NCBI GenBank assembly: GCA_903862425.1
Contig: CAIOYC010000032.1
Location: 105,271-169,270 of the forward strand
Direction: 5' to 3'
Length of the DNA stretch: 64,000 nt
Source: an uncultured Caulobacterales bacterium
Lineage (GTDB): Bacteria; Pseudomonadota; Alphaproteobacteria; Caulobacterales; Caulobacteraceae
A program made the translations under genes and the position numbers. Shown in pieces: positions 31,740-40,429 of the stretch (the first letter of the stretch is position 1; each line of letters begins with the position of its first letter). Under the pieces are notes generated by a model. The model was not told the origin of the DNA. It was given only the letters and a program-made list of their open reading frames with translations, and searched no databases.

Positions 31740-33096
31740 CCTTCGGGCGCCGGACCTGTGGCGCACCACCGCATTTCGTCTCACATCACTATACGGGGTG
31801 GTGCTGGTGTTAGGCTTGGCGGCTCTGCTGGCCCTGATCTACGCCCAGACCGCCACCTTGATGTCGCAAAGGGTGGACCGAGCCATCGAGGCCGGCATCG
31901 CGGACCTGCGCCAAGCGGACGCTGAGCACTTGCCGGCGCGAATCCAACAGGACGTAGCGGGAGACGTGCGGCGTATGAACTATTTCGGCCTGTTCTCGGC
32001 CGACGGTGTTTGGATCACCGGCAACATTGATCATTGGCCCGCCGGGGTCGTCGCCGACGGTCCGGCGACAGACGTGGCGGCAGAGCGTCGCTATGGCGGC
32101 GACCTGCGCGTGCGGGCGGTGCGCCTACCCTGGGGCGAGCAGCTGCTGGTCGGGCGCGACATCTCACAGCTGGCCGGAGTGCGGGCCATCCTGCTGCAGG
32201 CCATGCTGATTTCGGGCGCGTTGATCCTGGTGCTGGGCCTGATCGCGGGCACAATGCTCAGCCTGCGTCCCCTTCACCGCCTGCAGGCGCTTCAGGATGC
32301 CAGCCAACGGATCACCCACGGCGATCTCACCGCCCGTCTCCCAATCAGCCCGCGCCGGGACGAGATCGATATGTTGGCAAGCACGGTCAACGCCATGATC
32401 AGCGAGATCGAGCGACTGGTGGCCGACGCCAAGAGCGTGGGCGATACCCTGGCCCACGACCTTCGCACTCCTCTCACCCGTCTGCGCGCGCTGCTCTATC
32501 GAGTGCAGGAGGAGGTGGAGCCCGACGATCGTCACAGGGCCATGATTGAGCGCGCTGTGACCGAGGTCGATATCCTGTTGTCCCGCTTCCGCGCGCTTCT
32601 GCGCATCGCCGAGATCGAGTTGCAGGCCCGGCGCTCGGGTTTCCAGTCTGTCGATCTGGCGGCTCTGCTTCGCCAGGCGGCGGAACTTTACGAACCCTTG
32701 GCTGAAGAGGGCGGGGTCACCCTGCTCCTCGCCGAGCCCCTGTATGATGGTCTTGAAACTACATTAGAAGCCGATCCAGAGTTGCTGTTCGAGGCGGTCT
32801 CCAACCTGATCGACAATGCCATTAAGTTTACGCCCTCCGGCGGCATTGTCAGCCTCGCCCTGTATCCCGGGCCGGCCTTGGTGGTCGTTGATAACGGTTC
32901 CGGCATACCGGAGAGTGAGCGCGAACTGGTCCTCAACCGCTTCCATCGCGGCGCCAACGCCACCGTCGTGCCCGGCTCGGGCCTCGGCCTCGCCGTGGTG
33001 GCGGCGGTCGCCCGGTTGCACGGTTTCACGCTTGACCTTGCTGATGCGGAGCCAGGGTTAAGAGCGACCCTCCGGGCAGGTCCGAAAACGGCCTGA
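31726..33096 (+). CDS. Sensor histidine kinase of the RND-pump two-component system
   Basis: The product has a helix at about residues 15-40, a short periplasmic domain, a second helix (about 160-185) and a HAMP domain. The phosphoacceptor motif is AHDLRTPLTRLRALL, and the HATPase boxes are LIDNAIKF, VDNGSGIP and GSGLGLAVV. It is the cognate kinase of the preceding regulator. The ATG at 31726 lies inside the regulator's last codons (14-base overlap), which suggests coupled translation; it encodes MRLPDLRAP. A longer in-frame start at 31705 is unlikely. Confidence 0.92.
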   Translation: MRLPDLRAPDLWRTTAFRLTSLYGVVLVLGLAALLALIYAQTATLMSQRVDRAIEAGIADLRQADAEHLPARIQQDVAGDVRRMNYFGLFSADGVWITGNIDHWPAGVVADGPATDVAAERRYGGDLRVRAVRLPWGEQLLVGRDISQLAGVRAILLQAMLISGALILVLGLIAGTMLSLRPLHRLQALQDASQRITHGDLTARLPISPRRDEIDMLASTVNAMISEIERLVADAKSVGDTLAHDLRTPLTRLRALLYRVQEEVEPDDRHRAMIERAVTEVDILLSRFRALLRIAEIELQARRSGFQSVDLAALLRQAAELYEPLAEEGGVTLLLAEPLYDGLETTLEADPELLFEAVSNLIDNAIKFTPSGGIVSLALYPGPALVVVDNGSGIPESERELVLNRFHRGANATVVPGSGLGLAVVAAVARLHGFTLDLADAEPGLRATLRAGPKTA

Positions 33097-33105
33097 TCAT
33101 CCGGC

Positions 33106-33122
33106 GGCGTGTCGCACACGCC
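33106..33122. repeat. Perfect inverted repeat between kinase and RND pump
   Basis: Seven-base arms (33106-33112 and 33116-33122) around a 3-base loop lie ten bases after the kinase stop. It could be a weak stem-loop that lowers read-through into the pump genes, or an operator half-site pair. No T run follows. Confidence 0.5.
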
Positions 33123-33209
33123 CTAGCGCCAGCGTCCGAGCAAGATGAACATGGTTTCATCTTCGGGACAGGGCCGCTTCATCCTCGCTAGTGCATACGG
33201 ATGGCGGAG

Positions 33210-33252
33210 CGGCGCCTCCCGTCTCCCCCGGACACCCCCCCTGGAGGCGCCG
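33210..33252 (+). promoter_or_regulatory. Leader hairpin just upstream of the RND permease start
   Basis: A perfect 10-bp inverted repeat (33210-33219 and 33243-33252) encloses a C-rich loop of 23 bases. The stem can extend through GGAGC / GCTCC with a small bulge. It ends only 18 bases before the ATG at 33271, next to the GGAG ribosome site, so folding could affect initiation or act as an attenuator. The structure is visible; the role is inferred. Confidence 0.55.
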
Positions 33253-33270
33253 TTCGCTCCGGAGTTTCTC

Positions 33271-36200
33271 ATGCTCGCAGTCGTCCGGCTCGCTCTAGCG
33301 CGCCCCTACACCTTCATTGTAATGGCGATCCTGATTGTGATCTTCGGCCCGCTGGCCGCGCTGAAGACCCCGACCGACATCTTCCCCGATATCAAGATCC
33401 CAGTGATCGCCGTGGTGTGGACCTATCGGGGCCTGCCGCCCGACGACATGGCGGGGCGGGTGATCTACTATTACGAGCGCCAGCTCTCTACGGCTGTGAA
33501 TGACATCGACCACGTGGAGAGCCAGTCCCTGGCCGGGATCGGCATCGTGAAGATTTTCTTCCGCCCCGGTGTAGATATCCGTACCGCCACCGCTCAGGTG
33601 ACGTCGATCTCGCAGACGGTGCTCAAACAGATGCCGCCAGGCATCACTCCGCCGCAGATCCTGAATTACAACGCTTCGACTGTGCCCATCCTGCAGCTGG
33701 CCCTGTCGAGCCCTTCCCTAGGCGAGCAGAAGATCTTCGACCTCGGGCAGAATTTTATCCGTCCGGCGCTGGCTACGGTGCAGGGCACCGCCATTCCCTC
33801 GCCCTATGGCGGCAAGGAGCGTCAAATCCAAATTGACCTTGATCCACAGGCTCTGGTGGCCAAGGGGTTGTCGGCAGAGGATGTGGGAACGGCCATCGCC
33901 GCCCAGAACCAGATCATCCCCGCCGGCACCACTAAGATCGGCGCGTACGAATACAACATCAAGCTGAACGACAGCCCCGAGGCGGTGGAAGCGCTGAACG
34001 ATCTGCCGATCAAGACGATCAACGGCGCAACCATCTATATCCGCGACGTGGCTCACGTGCATGACGGTTCGCCGCCGCAGCGCAACGTCGTCCGGGTGGA
34101 CGGTCGCCGCTCGGTGCTGATGACCGTGCTGAAGTCAGGCTCCGCCTCCACCCTTTCCATCGTCGACGGGGTCAAGGCGCTGCTGCCCCGGATGAAGGAG
34201 ACCCTGCCGCCATCGCTAACGGTCAAGCCGATCGGCGACCAGTCTCTGTTCGTGAAGGCGGCGGTGGAAGGCGTGGTGCGCGAGGGAATTATTGCAGCCG
34301 CGCTCACGGCGGCCATGATCCTCATCTTCCTCGGCTCCTGGCGGTCGACGGTAATCATCGCCGTGTCGATCCCGCTGGCCATCCTGGCCTCGCTGGCGGC
34401 CCTGTCGGTGCTCGGCCAGACCCTGAACATCATGACCCTCGGCGGGCTGGCCCTGGCGGTGGGCATCCTGGTGGACGACGCCACGGTGACCATCGAGAAC
34501 ATCAATTATCACCTCGAAAACGGGAAGGGCGTACGCGACGCCATCATGGACGGCGCGCAACAGATCGTTGGGCCGGCCTTCGTCTCCCTGCTGTGCATCT
34601 GTATCGCTTTCGTGCCGATGTTCTTCCTCGGCGGTATTGCCGGCTTTCTGTTCGCGCCCATGGCCATGGCGGTGGTGTTCGCGATGATCGCTTCCTTCGT
34701 CCTGTCGCGGACCCTTGTGCCGACCCTGGCCAACTATCTTCTGCGCGACCACGCTTCAGCGCACACGGTCGAGGCCATGACGACGCACGACGCCGAGGCC
34801 GGCCGTCGCCATCCCTCGCGCAATCCCTTCGTCCGCCTCCAGCATGGGTTCGAGCGGCGCTTCGAGGCGGTGCGTGCCGGCTATCGCAGCCTGCTTACCC
34901 TGGCCATCGAGCACCGCTCGATGTTCCTGATCGGTTTCATGCTGGTCGTGCTGGGCTCTTTCGCCCTGGCCCCCATGCTGGGGCGCAACTTCTTCCCCGC
35001 CGTTGACGCGGGCACAATCAGCCTGCACGTCCGCGCGCCAGTCGGCACCCGTATCGAGGAGACGGCCGCGCTGTTCGACCATATCGAGACGCGCATCCGC
35101 CAGGTGGTGCCGCCGAGCGAGCTCGACACAATTGTCGATAATATTGGCCTGCCGGTCTCGGGCACCAACCGCGCCTATTCCAACACCGGCGGTATCGGCC
35201 CTCAGGACGGCGACATCACCGTCAGCCTGAAGAAGGGACACCATCCCACCGCCGGCTATGTGAAGGCGCTGCGTACGGCCCTGCCGGCCGCCTTCCCAGG
35301 CTCGACCTTTTCCTTCCTGCCTGCCGACATCATCAGCCAGATCCTGAACTTCGGCGCGCCAGCGCCCATCGATGTGCAGGTTGCCGGGCCGAACGGGGCG
35401 CAGAACGAGGCCTATGCGCAGACGCTGCTGCACCGCCTGCGCGCCATCCCCGGTATCGCCGACGTGCGCCTGCAGCAGTCGTCGCATTATCCGGAGTTCG
35501 CCGTGGACGTGGACCGCACCCGCGCCGATCAGCTGGGCGTCACCGAGCGCAACGTGACCAACAGCCTGGTGGCCAACCTCGCCGGCACCTTCCAGACCGC
35601 GCCAGCCTTCTGGCTGAACCCGCGCAACGGGGTGTCCTATCCCATTGTCGCCCAGACTCCCCAGTACCGGCTCGACACCCTGTCGCAGATGGAAAATATC
35701 CCGGTGACCGGCAGCCATGCGGGCGAAGCGCAGGTGCTGGGCGGCCTGTCCACCTTCCGTCGCCAGAACTCCGACGCGGTGGTCAGTCACTACGCCATTC
35801 AGCCAGCCTTCGACATCTACGCCACCACCCAGGGTCGCGACCTCGGCGCCGTGGCGGGCGACATCCAGAAAGTCCTGAAGGCGGCGGAGAAGGATCGTCC
35901 CGCCGGCGCGACGGTGAACCTGAGGGGGCAGGTGGAGACGATGAACTCGGCCTTCTCCGGCCTGTTCTTTGGCCTCGCCGGAGCGATCGCCCTCATCTAC
36001 TTGCTGATCGTGGTGAACTTCCAATCCTGGATTGACCCGCTTGTCATCATCACCGCCCTGCCGGCCGCCCTCGCCGGGATCGTCTGGATCCTGTTCGCCA
36101 CCGGTACGACACTGAGCGTGCCCGCACTCACCGGCGCCATCATGTGCATGGGAGTGGCCACGGCCAACTCGGTGCTCGTCGTATCTTTCGCTCGCGAGCA

Positions 36201-36495
36201 GCTGACCCTCACCGGCGACGCCACACGCGCCGCGCTGGAAGCCGGCTTCACCCGTTTCCGTCCGGTGCTGATGACGGCGTTGGCCATGATCATCGGCATG
36301 GCGCCCATGGCGCTTGGCTTGGGCGAGGGGGGCGAACAGAACGCGCCGCTGGGGCGTGCGGTGATCGGCGGCCTGATCTTCGCCACCATCGCCACCCTGT
36401 TCTTCGTCCCCGCCGTGTTCAGCCTCGCCCACCGCAAGAAGGCTGCAACCGCGCCTGATCCGCTTCTCTCTGGAGAGCCCGCCTATGGCTACTGA
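33271..36495 (+). CDS. RND-family multidrug efflux permease
   Basis: The product of about 1074 residues has the AcrB/MdtB-type plan. There is an N-terminal helix (RPYTFIVMAILIVIFG), a porter domain, a helix bundle with GGLALAVGILVDDATVTIENI carrying the proton-relay Asp pair (quoted in part), a second porter half and C-terminal helices ending in FFVPAVFSLAHRKK. It exports toxic compounds using proton flow. The ATG at 33271 gives the usual N terminus MLAVVRLALARPYTF; an upstream in-frame ATG would add 42 atypical residues over the leader hairpin. It overlaps the adaptor gene by 11 bases. Confidence 0.95.
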   Translation: MLAVVRLALARPYTFIVMAILIVIFGPLAALKTPTDIFPDIKIPVIAVVWTYRGLPPDDMAGRVIYYYERQLSTAVNDIDHVESQSLAGIGIVKIFFRPGVDIRTATAQVTSISQTVLKQMPPGITPPQILNYNASTVPILQLALSSPSLGEQKIFDLGQNFIRPALATVQGTAIPSPYGGKERQIQIDLDPQALVAKGLSAEDVGTAIAAQNQIIPAGTTKIGAYEYNIKLNDSPEAVEALNDLPIKTINGATIYIRDVAHVHDGSPPQRNVVRVDGRRSVLMTVLKSGSASTLSIVDGVKALLPRMKETLPPSLTVKPIGDQSLFVKAAVEGVVREGIIAAALTAAMILIFLGSWRSTVIIAVSIPLAILASLAALSVLGQTLNIMTLGGLALAVGILVDDATVTIENINYHLENGKGVRDAIMDGAQQIVGPAFVSLLCICIAFVPMFFLGGIAGFLFAPMAMAVVFAMIASFVLSRTLVPTLANYLLRDHASAHTVEAMTTHDAEAGRRHPSRNPFVRLQHGFERRFEAVRAGYRSLLTLAIEHRSMFLIGFMLVVLGSFALAPMLGRNFFPAVDAGTISLHVRAPVGTRIEETAALFDHIETRIRQVVPPSELDTIVDNIGLPVSGTNRAYSNTGGIGPQDGDITVSLKKGHHPTAGYVKALRTALPAAFPGSTFSFLPADIISQILNFGAPAPIDVQVAGPNGAQNEAYAQTLLHRLRAIPGIADVRLQQSSHYPEFAVDVDRTRADQLGVTERNVTNSLVANLAGTFQTAPAFWLNPRNGVSYPIVAQTPQYRLDTLSQMENIPVTGSHAGEAQVLGGLSTFRRQNSDAVVSHYAIQPAFDIYATTQGRDLGAVAGDIQKVLKAAEKDRPAGATVNLRGQVETMNSAFSGLFFGLAGAIALIYLLIVVNFQSWIDPLVIITALPAALAGIVWILFATGTTLSVPALTGAIMCMGVATANSVLVVSFAREQLTLTGDATRAALEAGFTRFRPVLMTALAMIIGMAPMALGLGEGGEQNAPLGRAVIGGLIFATIATLFFVPAVFSLAHRKKAATAPDPLLSGEPAYGY

Positions 36496-37684
36496 GCAAG
36501 TCCCGTCCAACGTCGCCATCCCAGCCGGACGGCTAAAGTGGGTCGGCCTCGGTGCGGCGGGCGTCGCCGCCATCGTCGTGGTCGCCGGTGTGCTTGGGCG
36601 CGCCAACGCGGAACACGAGGTGAAGGGCTGGACCGAAGCTGCCGCCATTCCCACCGTGGCCTATGTCAATCCCGAAGGCGCGGCGAGCGGGGCGTCCCTG
36701 TCGCTGCCCGGAACCCTGCAGGCGCTCAATGAGACCCAGCTTTATGCGCGCGTGCCCGGTTATGTGCACGGCTGGTACAAGGACATCGGTGCGCGTGTGA
36801 GGAAGGGCGATCTGCTGGCGACCATCGACACCCCCGAACTCGACCAGCAGATCGCCCAGGCCCGCGCTGACCTGGCCAACGCAAGCGCCGCGCGCAGCCT
36901 GTCGCAGACCACGGCCAGTCGGTGGAAGAACTTGCTCACCGCCGACGCTGTCTCCAAGCAGGAGGCCGAGGAGAAGACCGGCGATCTCGCGGCCAAGATC
37001 GCCCTTGTTACCGCATCCAAAGCGAACCTCGACCGCCTCCTCGCCACCAAGGCCTTCGCGCGCATCGTCGCCCCTTTCGACGGGGTGGTGACCAGCCGCA
37101 ACGCCGAAGTCGGCGCCTTGGCCAGCGCCGGCGGTTCGGGCCAACCCTTGTTCACCGTGGCCGACGTAAGCCGAATCCGCGCCTATGTACGCGTGCCCCA
37201 GTCCTATTCGGCGGCGATCAAGCCCGGCATGCATGCAGAACTTACCTTGCCCGAATACCCCGGTCGCACCTTCCCAGCCGCGCTCGATTCCACCTCGGGC
37301 GCCATCAGCCAGCAATCCGGCACCCTGCTGGTGCAGCTTGTCGCCCCCAATGCCGATGGAGCGTTGAAGCCCGGCAGCTTCGCCCAGGCCAAGTTCGCCT
37401 TGCCCACCGGCGCGACGGCCACACAGCGTCTGCCAGCCACCACACTGATCTTCCGCGCCAAGGGACTGCAGGTAGCCATGGTAGGTCCTGACGACCACAT
37501 CCACCTGAAGCGTATCACCATCTCGCAGGACAACGGCCCGCAGGTGGAGATCGCCGCCACCCTATCGCCCACGGATCGGGTGGTGGACAATCCGCCAGAC
37601 TCGCTGGCCGAGGGCGACCTTGTGCGCATCGCTGGGACACAAGCCGACGGCGGACGGGCTGGAGCATCGCATGCGGGCCGTTAA
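36485..37684 (+). CDS. RND efflux periplasmic adaptor (membrane fusion protein)
   Basis: The 399-residue protein has an N-terminal membrane anchor (about 16-36). It then shows the lipoyl halves ([27 protein letters not shown] ... [19 protein letters not shown], shown in part), an alpha-hairpin between them and a beta-barrel domain. It links the permease to the outer-membrane channel. The start codon lies inside the permease gene and the end overlaps the start of the channel gene, so the three genes form one translationally coupled unit. Confidence 0.95.
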   Translation: MATEQVPSNVAIPAGRLKWVGLGAAGVAAIVVVAGVLGRANAEHEVKGWTEAAAIPTVAYVNPEGAASGASLSLPGTLQALNETQLYARVPGYVHGWYKDIGARVRKGDLLATIDTPELDQQIAQARADLANASAARSLSQTTASRWKNLLTADAVSKQEAEEKTGDLAAKIALVTASKANLDRLLATKAFARIVAPFDGVVTSRNAEVGALASAGGSGQPLFTVADVSRIRAYVRVPQSYSAAIKPGMHAELTLPEYPGRTFPAALDSTSGAISQQSGTLLVQLVAPNADGALKPGSFAQAKFALPTGATATQRLPATTLIFRAKGLQVAMVGPDDHIHLKRITISQDNGPQVEIAATLSPTDRVVDNPPDSLAEGDLVRIAGTQADGGRAGASHAGR

Positions 37685-39104
37685 ACTCGCGTTGGCCTGT
37701 CTGACGGGAGCCGTGGCGGGCTCATTGCTGGTTGGCTGCTCTTTCGCTCCCACCTATGTGGTTCCTCCGACGCCGCAGCCAGCCGCGTTCAAGGAAGTCG
37801 GACCCTGGACGCTCGCCGCCCCCGCGGATGACCTGCCCAAAGGCGCCTGGTGGACGGTCTTCGCCGATCCGGTGCTTAACGATCTTGAGGCGAAGCTCGG
37901 TTCCGCCAACCCGACTCTTGCCCAGGCCTTGGCGCGCTATGATCAGGCTAGGGCCTATTTCGGCAAGGCCGAGGCGGCCCTCGCGCCACGGGTCGGCGTC
38001 TCGGGCTCTATCACTGACAATCGCCAGTCGGACCACCGTCCCACTCGCGGCTCCAATCAGCCCGACGACTACGCCGCCAACACTTTTGGGCTTTCTTTCG
38101 ACTACGAAATCGACCTGTGGGGCCGTGTCCGCAACCTTGTCGCCGCCGGACGCGCGGAGACAGCCGCAAGCAAGACTGACCTCGAAACGGTTAAACTCAG
38201 CCTTCAGGCGCAAATGGCCGACGCCTATATTCGGCTGCGTGGTCTTGACGCCCAGAGCCGGCTGCTGCGCGGGACGGTGGATGCCTATCAACGCGCGTTG
38301 ACCCTCACGGAGGCCCGTCACACGGGCGGCGCCGCCTCCGAACTGGACGTGGATCGGGCGCAGACACAGCTTCGCACTGCTCGCGCTCAGATCGCCGACG
38401 TGGCCGGCGCCCGCGCCCTTTATGAGCACGCCATCGCCAGCTTGGCCGGCGAGGCGGCGCCGAACTTCACGCTTGTCGCTACGGAATCTGAACCGCACCT
38501 GCCCAACGTTCCCGCCGGCGTGCCTTCCGCCTTGTTACAGCGACGGCCCGACATCGCTGCGGCCGAACGGCGGGTGGCGGCGGCCAATGCCGAGATCGGC
38601 GTGGTGCGGGCCGCCTTCTTCCCGGCCCTTACACTCAGCGGCGTGCGTGGTTTCCAGAACACCGGCGCCAACGACCTCTTCACGACCGGCAACAGCTTCT
38701 GGAGCGTCGGCCCCAACCTTGCCTTGACGCTGTTTGACGGCGGTCGGCGTAAGTCCGCGGTCGCCGCTGCGAAGGCCGCACGCGATGGAGCCGCCGATGC
38801 CTATCGCGCCCGCGTGCTGCAGGCCTTCCAGGACGTTGAAGACAACCTCGCCCTCCTGAACCACCTCGCCGACGAGAACACCGAGCAGGACCAAGCCGTC
38901 GCCGCCGCCGCTCGTACCGAGAGGCTCGCCCTTATCCGCTATCGTGAGGGGGCGGTGACCTATTTGGAAGTGGTCAGCGCGCAGACGGCGGCATTGCAAG
39001 CTCGCCGGGGCGCGCTCGATATTGCCGATCGTCGTCTACAGGCCAGCGTCCGGTTGATCCGCGCGCTCGGCGGTGGCTGGAGCCAGGATCAGAGAAATTC
39101 CTGA
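37671..39104 (+). CDS. RND efflux outer-membrane lipoprotein (NodT/OprM family)
   Basis: The roughly 477-residue protein starts with a lipoprotein signal (lipobox LVGC, Cys about residue 23). It contains two outer-membrane-efflux repeats typical of NodT/OprM channels ([16 protein letters not shown], then [25 protein letters not shown]). It completes the tripartite pump. ATG at 37671 is chosen because it gives a proper lipoprotein signal and a 14-base overlap with the adaptor gene; an in-frame ATG at 37620 adds a non-signal extension. Confidence 0.94.
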   Translation: MRAVKLALACLTGAVAGSLLVGCSFAPTYVVPPTPQPAAFKEVGPWTLAAPADDLPKGAWWTVFADPVLNDLEAKLGSANPTLAQALARYDQARAYFGKAEAALAPRVGVSGSITDNRQSDHRPTRGSNQPDDYAANTFGLSFDYEIDLWGRVRNLVAAGRAETAASKTDLETVKLSLQAQMADAYIRLRGLDAQSRLLRGTVDAYQRALTLTEARHTGGAASELDVDRAQTQLRTARAQIADVAGARALYEHAIASLAGEAAPNFTLVATESEPHLPNVPAGVPSALLQRRPDIAAAERRVAAANAEIGVVRAAFFPALTLSGVRGFQNTGANDLFTTGNSFWSVGPNLALTLFDGGRRKSAVAAAKAARDGAADAYRARVLQAFQDVEDNLALLNHLADENTEQDQAVAAAARTERLALIRYREGAVTYLEVVSAQTAALQARRGALDIADRRLQASVRLIRALGGGWSQDQRNS

Positions 39105-39185
39105 TCGCGCCGTAGACTCACAAAATGCCAGTGTACGCTTCGCAACAGAGGCAGGATTTACCTCGGCGCTCACGAACGACTGCTG

Positions 39186-40364
39186 TCAGCCTCGCACCAA
39201 TTCCCGCATGGCCTTGTCGAGACCCTGCAGAGTCAGGGGATACATGCGGTCGTTCATCAGCTGGCGCATGACGCCGATGGAGGGGGTGTATTCCCAGTGC
39301 CGCTCGGGCGTGGGGTTCAGCCAGATGCAGCTTTCGTAGATCTGCGCCACGCGATCGACCCAAACCGCGCCCGGTTCCTCGTTCCAGTGCTCCACCGAGC
39401 CGCCCGGATAGGTGATCTCATAGGGGCTCATGGTGGCGTCGCCGACGAAGATCACCTTGTAGTCGTGGGGGTACTTATGCAGCACCTCCCAGGTCGGGGT
39501 CTTCTCGGTGTTGCGGCGGCGGTTGTCCTTCCACACGCCCTCGTAAAGGCAGTTGTGGAAGTAGAAGAACTCCATGTTCTTGAACTCTGTGCGCGCCGCC
39601 GAGAACAGCTCCTCGCAGAGCTTGATGTGGCTATCCATCGAGCCGCCAATGTCGAAGAAGAGCAGCACCTTGATCTTGTTTCGGCGCTCGGCGCGCATCT
39701 GGATGTCGAGATAGCCCTGGCGCGCGGTGCCCTTGATGGTCGCATCCAGATCGAGTTCGTCCGGCGCGCCCTCCCGGGCGAACTTGCGCAGACGCCGCAG
39801 CGCCACCTTGATGTTGCGCGTGCCGAGTTCGACCGAGTCGTCGAGATTCTTGTACTCGCGCTTGTCCCAGACTTTCACCGCCTTGCCGTGGCGGCCCTTG
39901 TCCTGGCCGATGCGCACGCCTTCGGGATTATAGCCGTTGGCGCCGAAGGGAGAGGTGCCGCCGGTGCCGATCCACTTGTTGCCGCCCTCGTGCCGCTCCT
40001 TCTGCTCTTCCAGGCGCTGCTTCAGGGTCTCCATCAGCTTGTCGAAGCCGCCCATGGCCTCGATCGCCGCCTTCTCCTCCTCGGTAAGGAACTTCTCGGT
40101 CAGCTTCTTCAGCCACTCGGCGGGGATGTCGGCGGTGAGGCTTTCATCCACCTTCTCGAAGCCCTTGAACACGTGGCCGAACACGCGGTCGAACTTGTCG
40201 AGGTTGCGCTCGTCCTTCACCAGGGCGGCGCGGGACAGGTAGTAGAAATCGTCGGTGGAGAGACCGACGACGTGCTTGTCCATCGCCTCCATCAGCATGA
40301 GGTACTCCTTCAGCGACACCGGCACGCGGGCCTCACGGAGTTCGGTGAACAGACGAAGGAACAT
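39186..40364 (-). CDS. CoxE-like VWA-domain protein
   Basis: The 392-residue soluble protein has a helical N-terminal half rich in Lys/Glu (about 70-130) and a von Willebrand A-type domain from about residue 230. The metal-site motif DIGGSMDSH (Asp238) is a variant of DxSxS, with Gly at the first Ser. This arrangement matches the CoxE / YehP-like VWA proteins that usually partner with a MoxR-type AAA ATPase in metal-centre or complex maturation. No MoxR gene is next to it in this window; it stands alone between the efflux operon and a glycosidase gene. Confidence 0.85.
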   Translation of the reverse strand: MFLRLFTELREARVPVSLKEYLMLMEAMDKHVVGLSTDDFYYLSRAALVKDERNLDKFDRVFGHVFKGFEKVDESLTADIPAEWLKKLTEKFLTEEEKAAIEAMGGFDKLMETLKQRLEEQKERHEGGNKWIGTGGTSPFGANGYNPEGVRIGQDKGRHGKAVKVWDKREYKNLDDSVELGTRNIKVALRRLRKFAREGAPDELDLDATIKGTARQGYLDIQMRAERRNKIKVLLFFDIGGSMDSHIKLCEELFSAARTEFKNMEFFYFHNCLYEGVWKDNRRRNTEKTPTWEVLHKYPHDYKVIFVGDATMSPYEITYPGGSVEHWNEEPGAVWVDRVAQIYESCIWLNPTPERHWEYTPSIGVMRQLMNDRMYPLTLQGLDKAMRELVRG

Positions 40365-40429
40365 GCAGGACCCTTTGGGCGACCTCTTTAGAGGACAAGG
40401 TATGCTCTATCGCGGCCGGCGCAAACCTC

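Noticed and set aside
31536..31784. Minus-strand small frame over the regulator/kinase junction
   Set aside because: Fully covered by two well-supported plus-strand genes.
34756..36654. 632-codon frame opposite the RND permease
   Set aside because: Shadow of a conserved transporter gene; composition is Gly/Gln/His-rich without domains.
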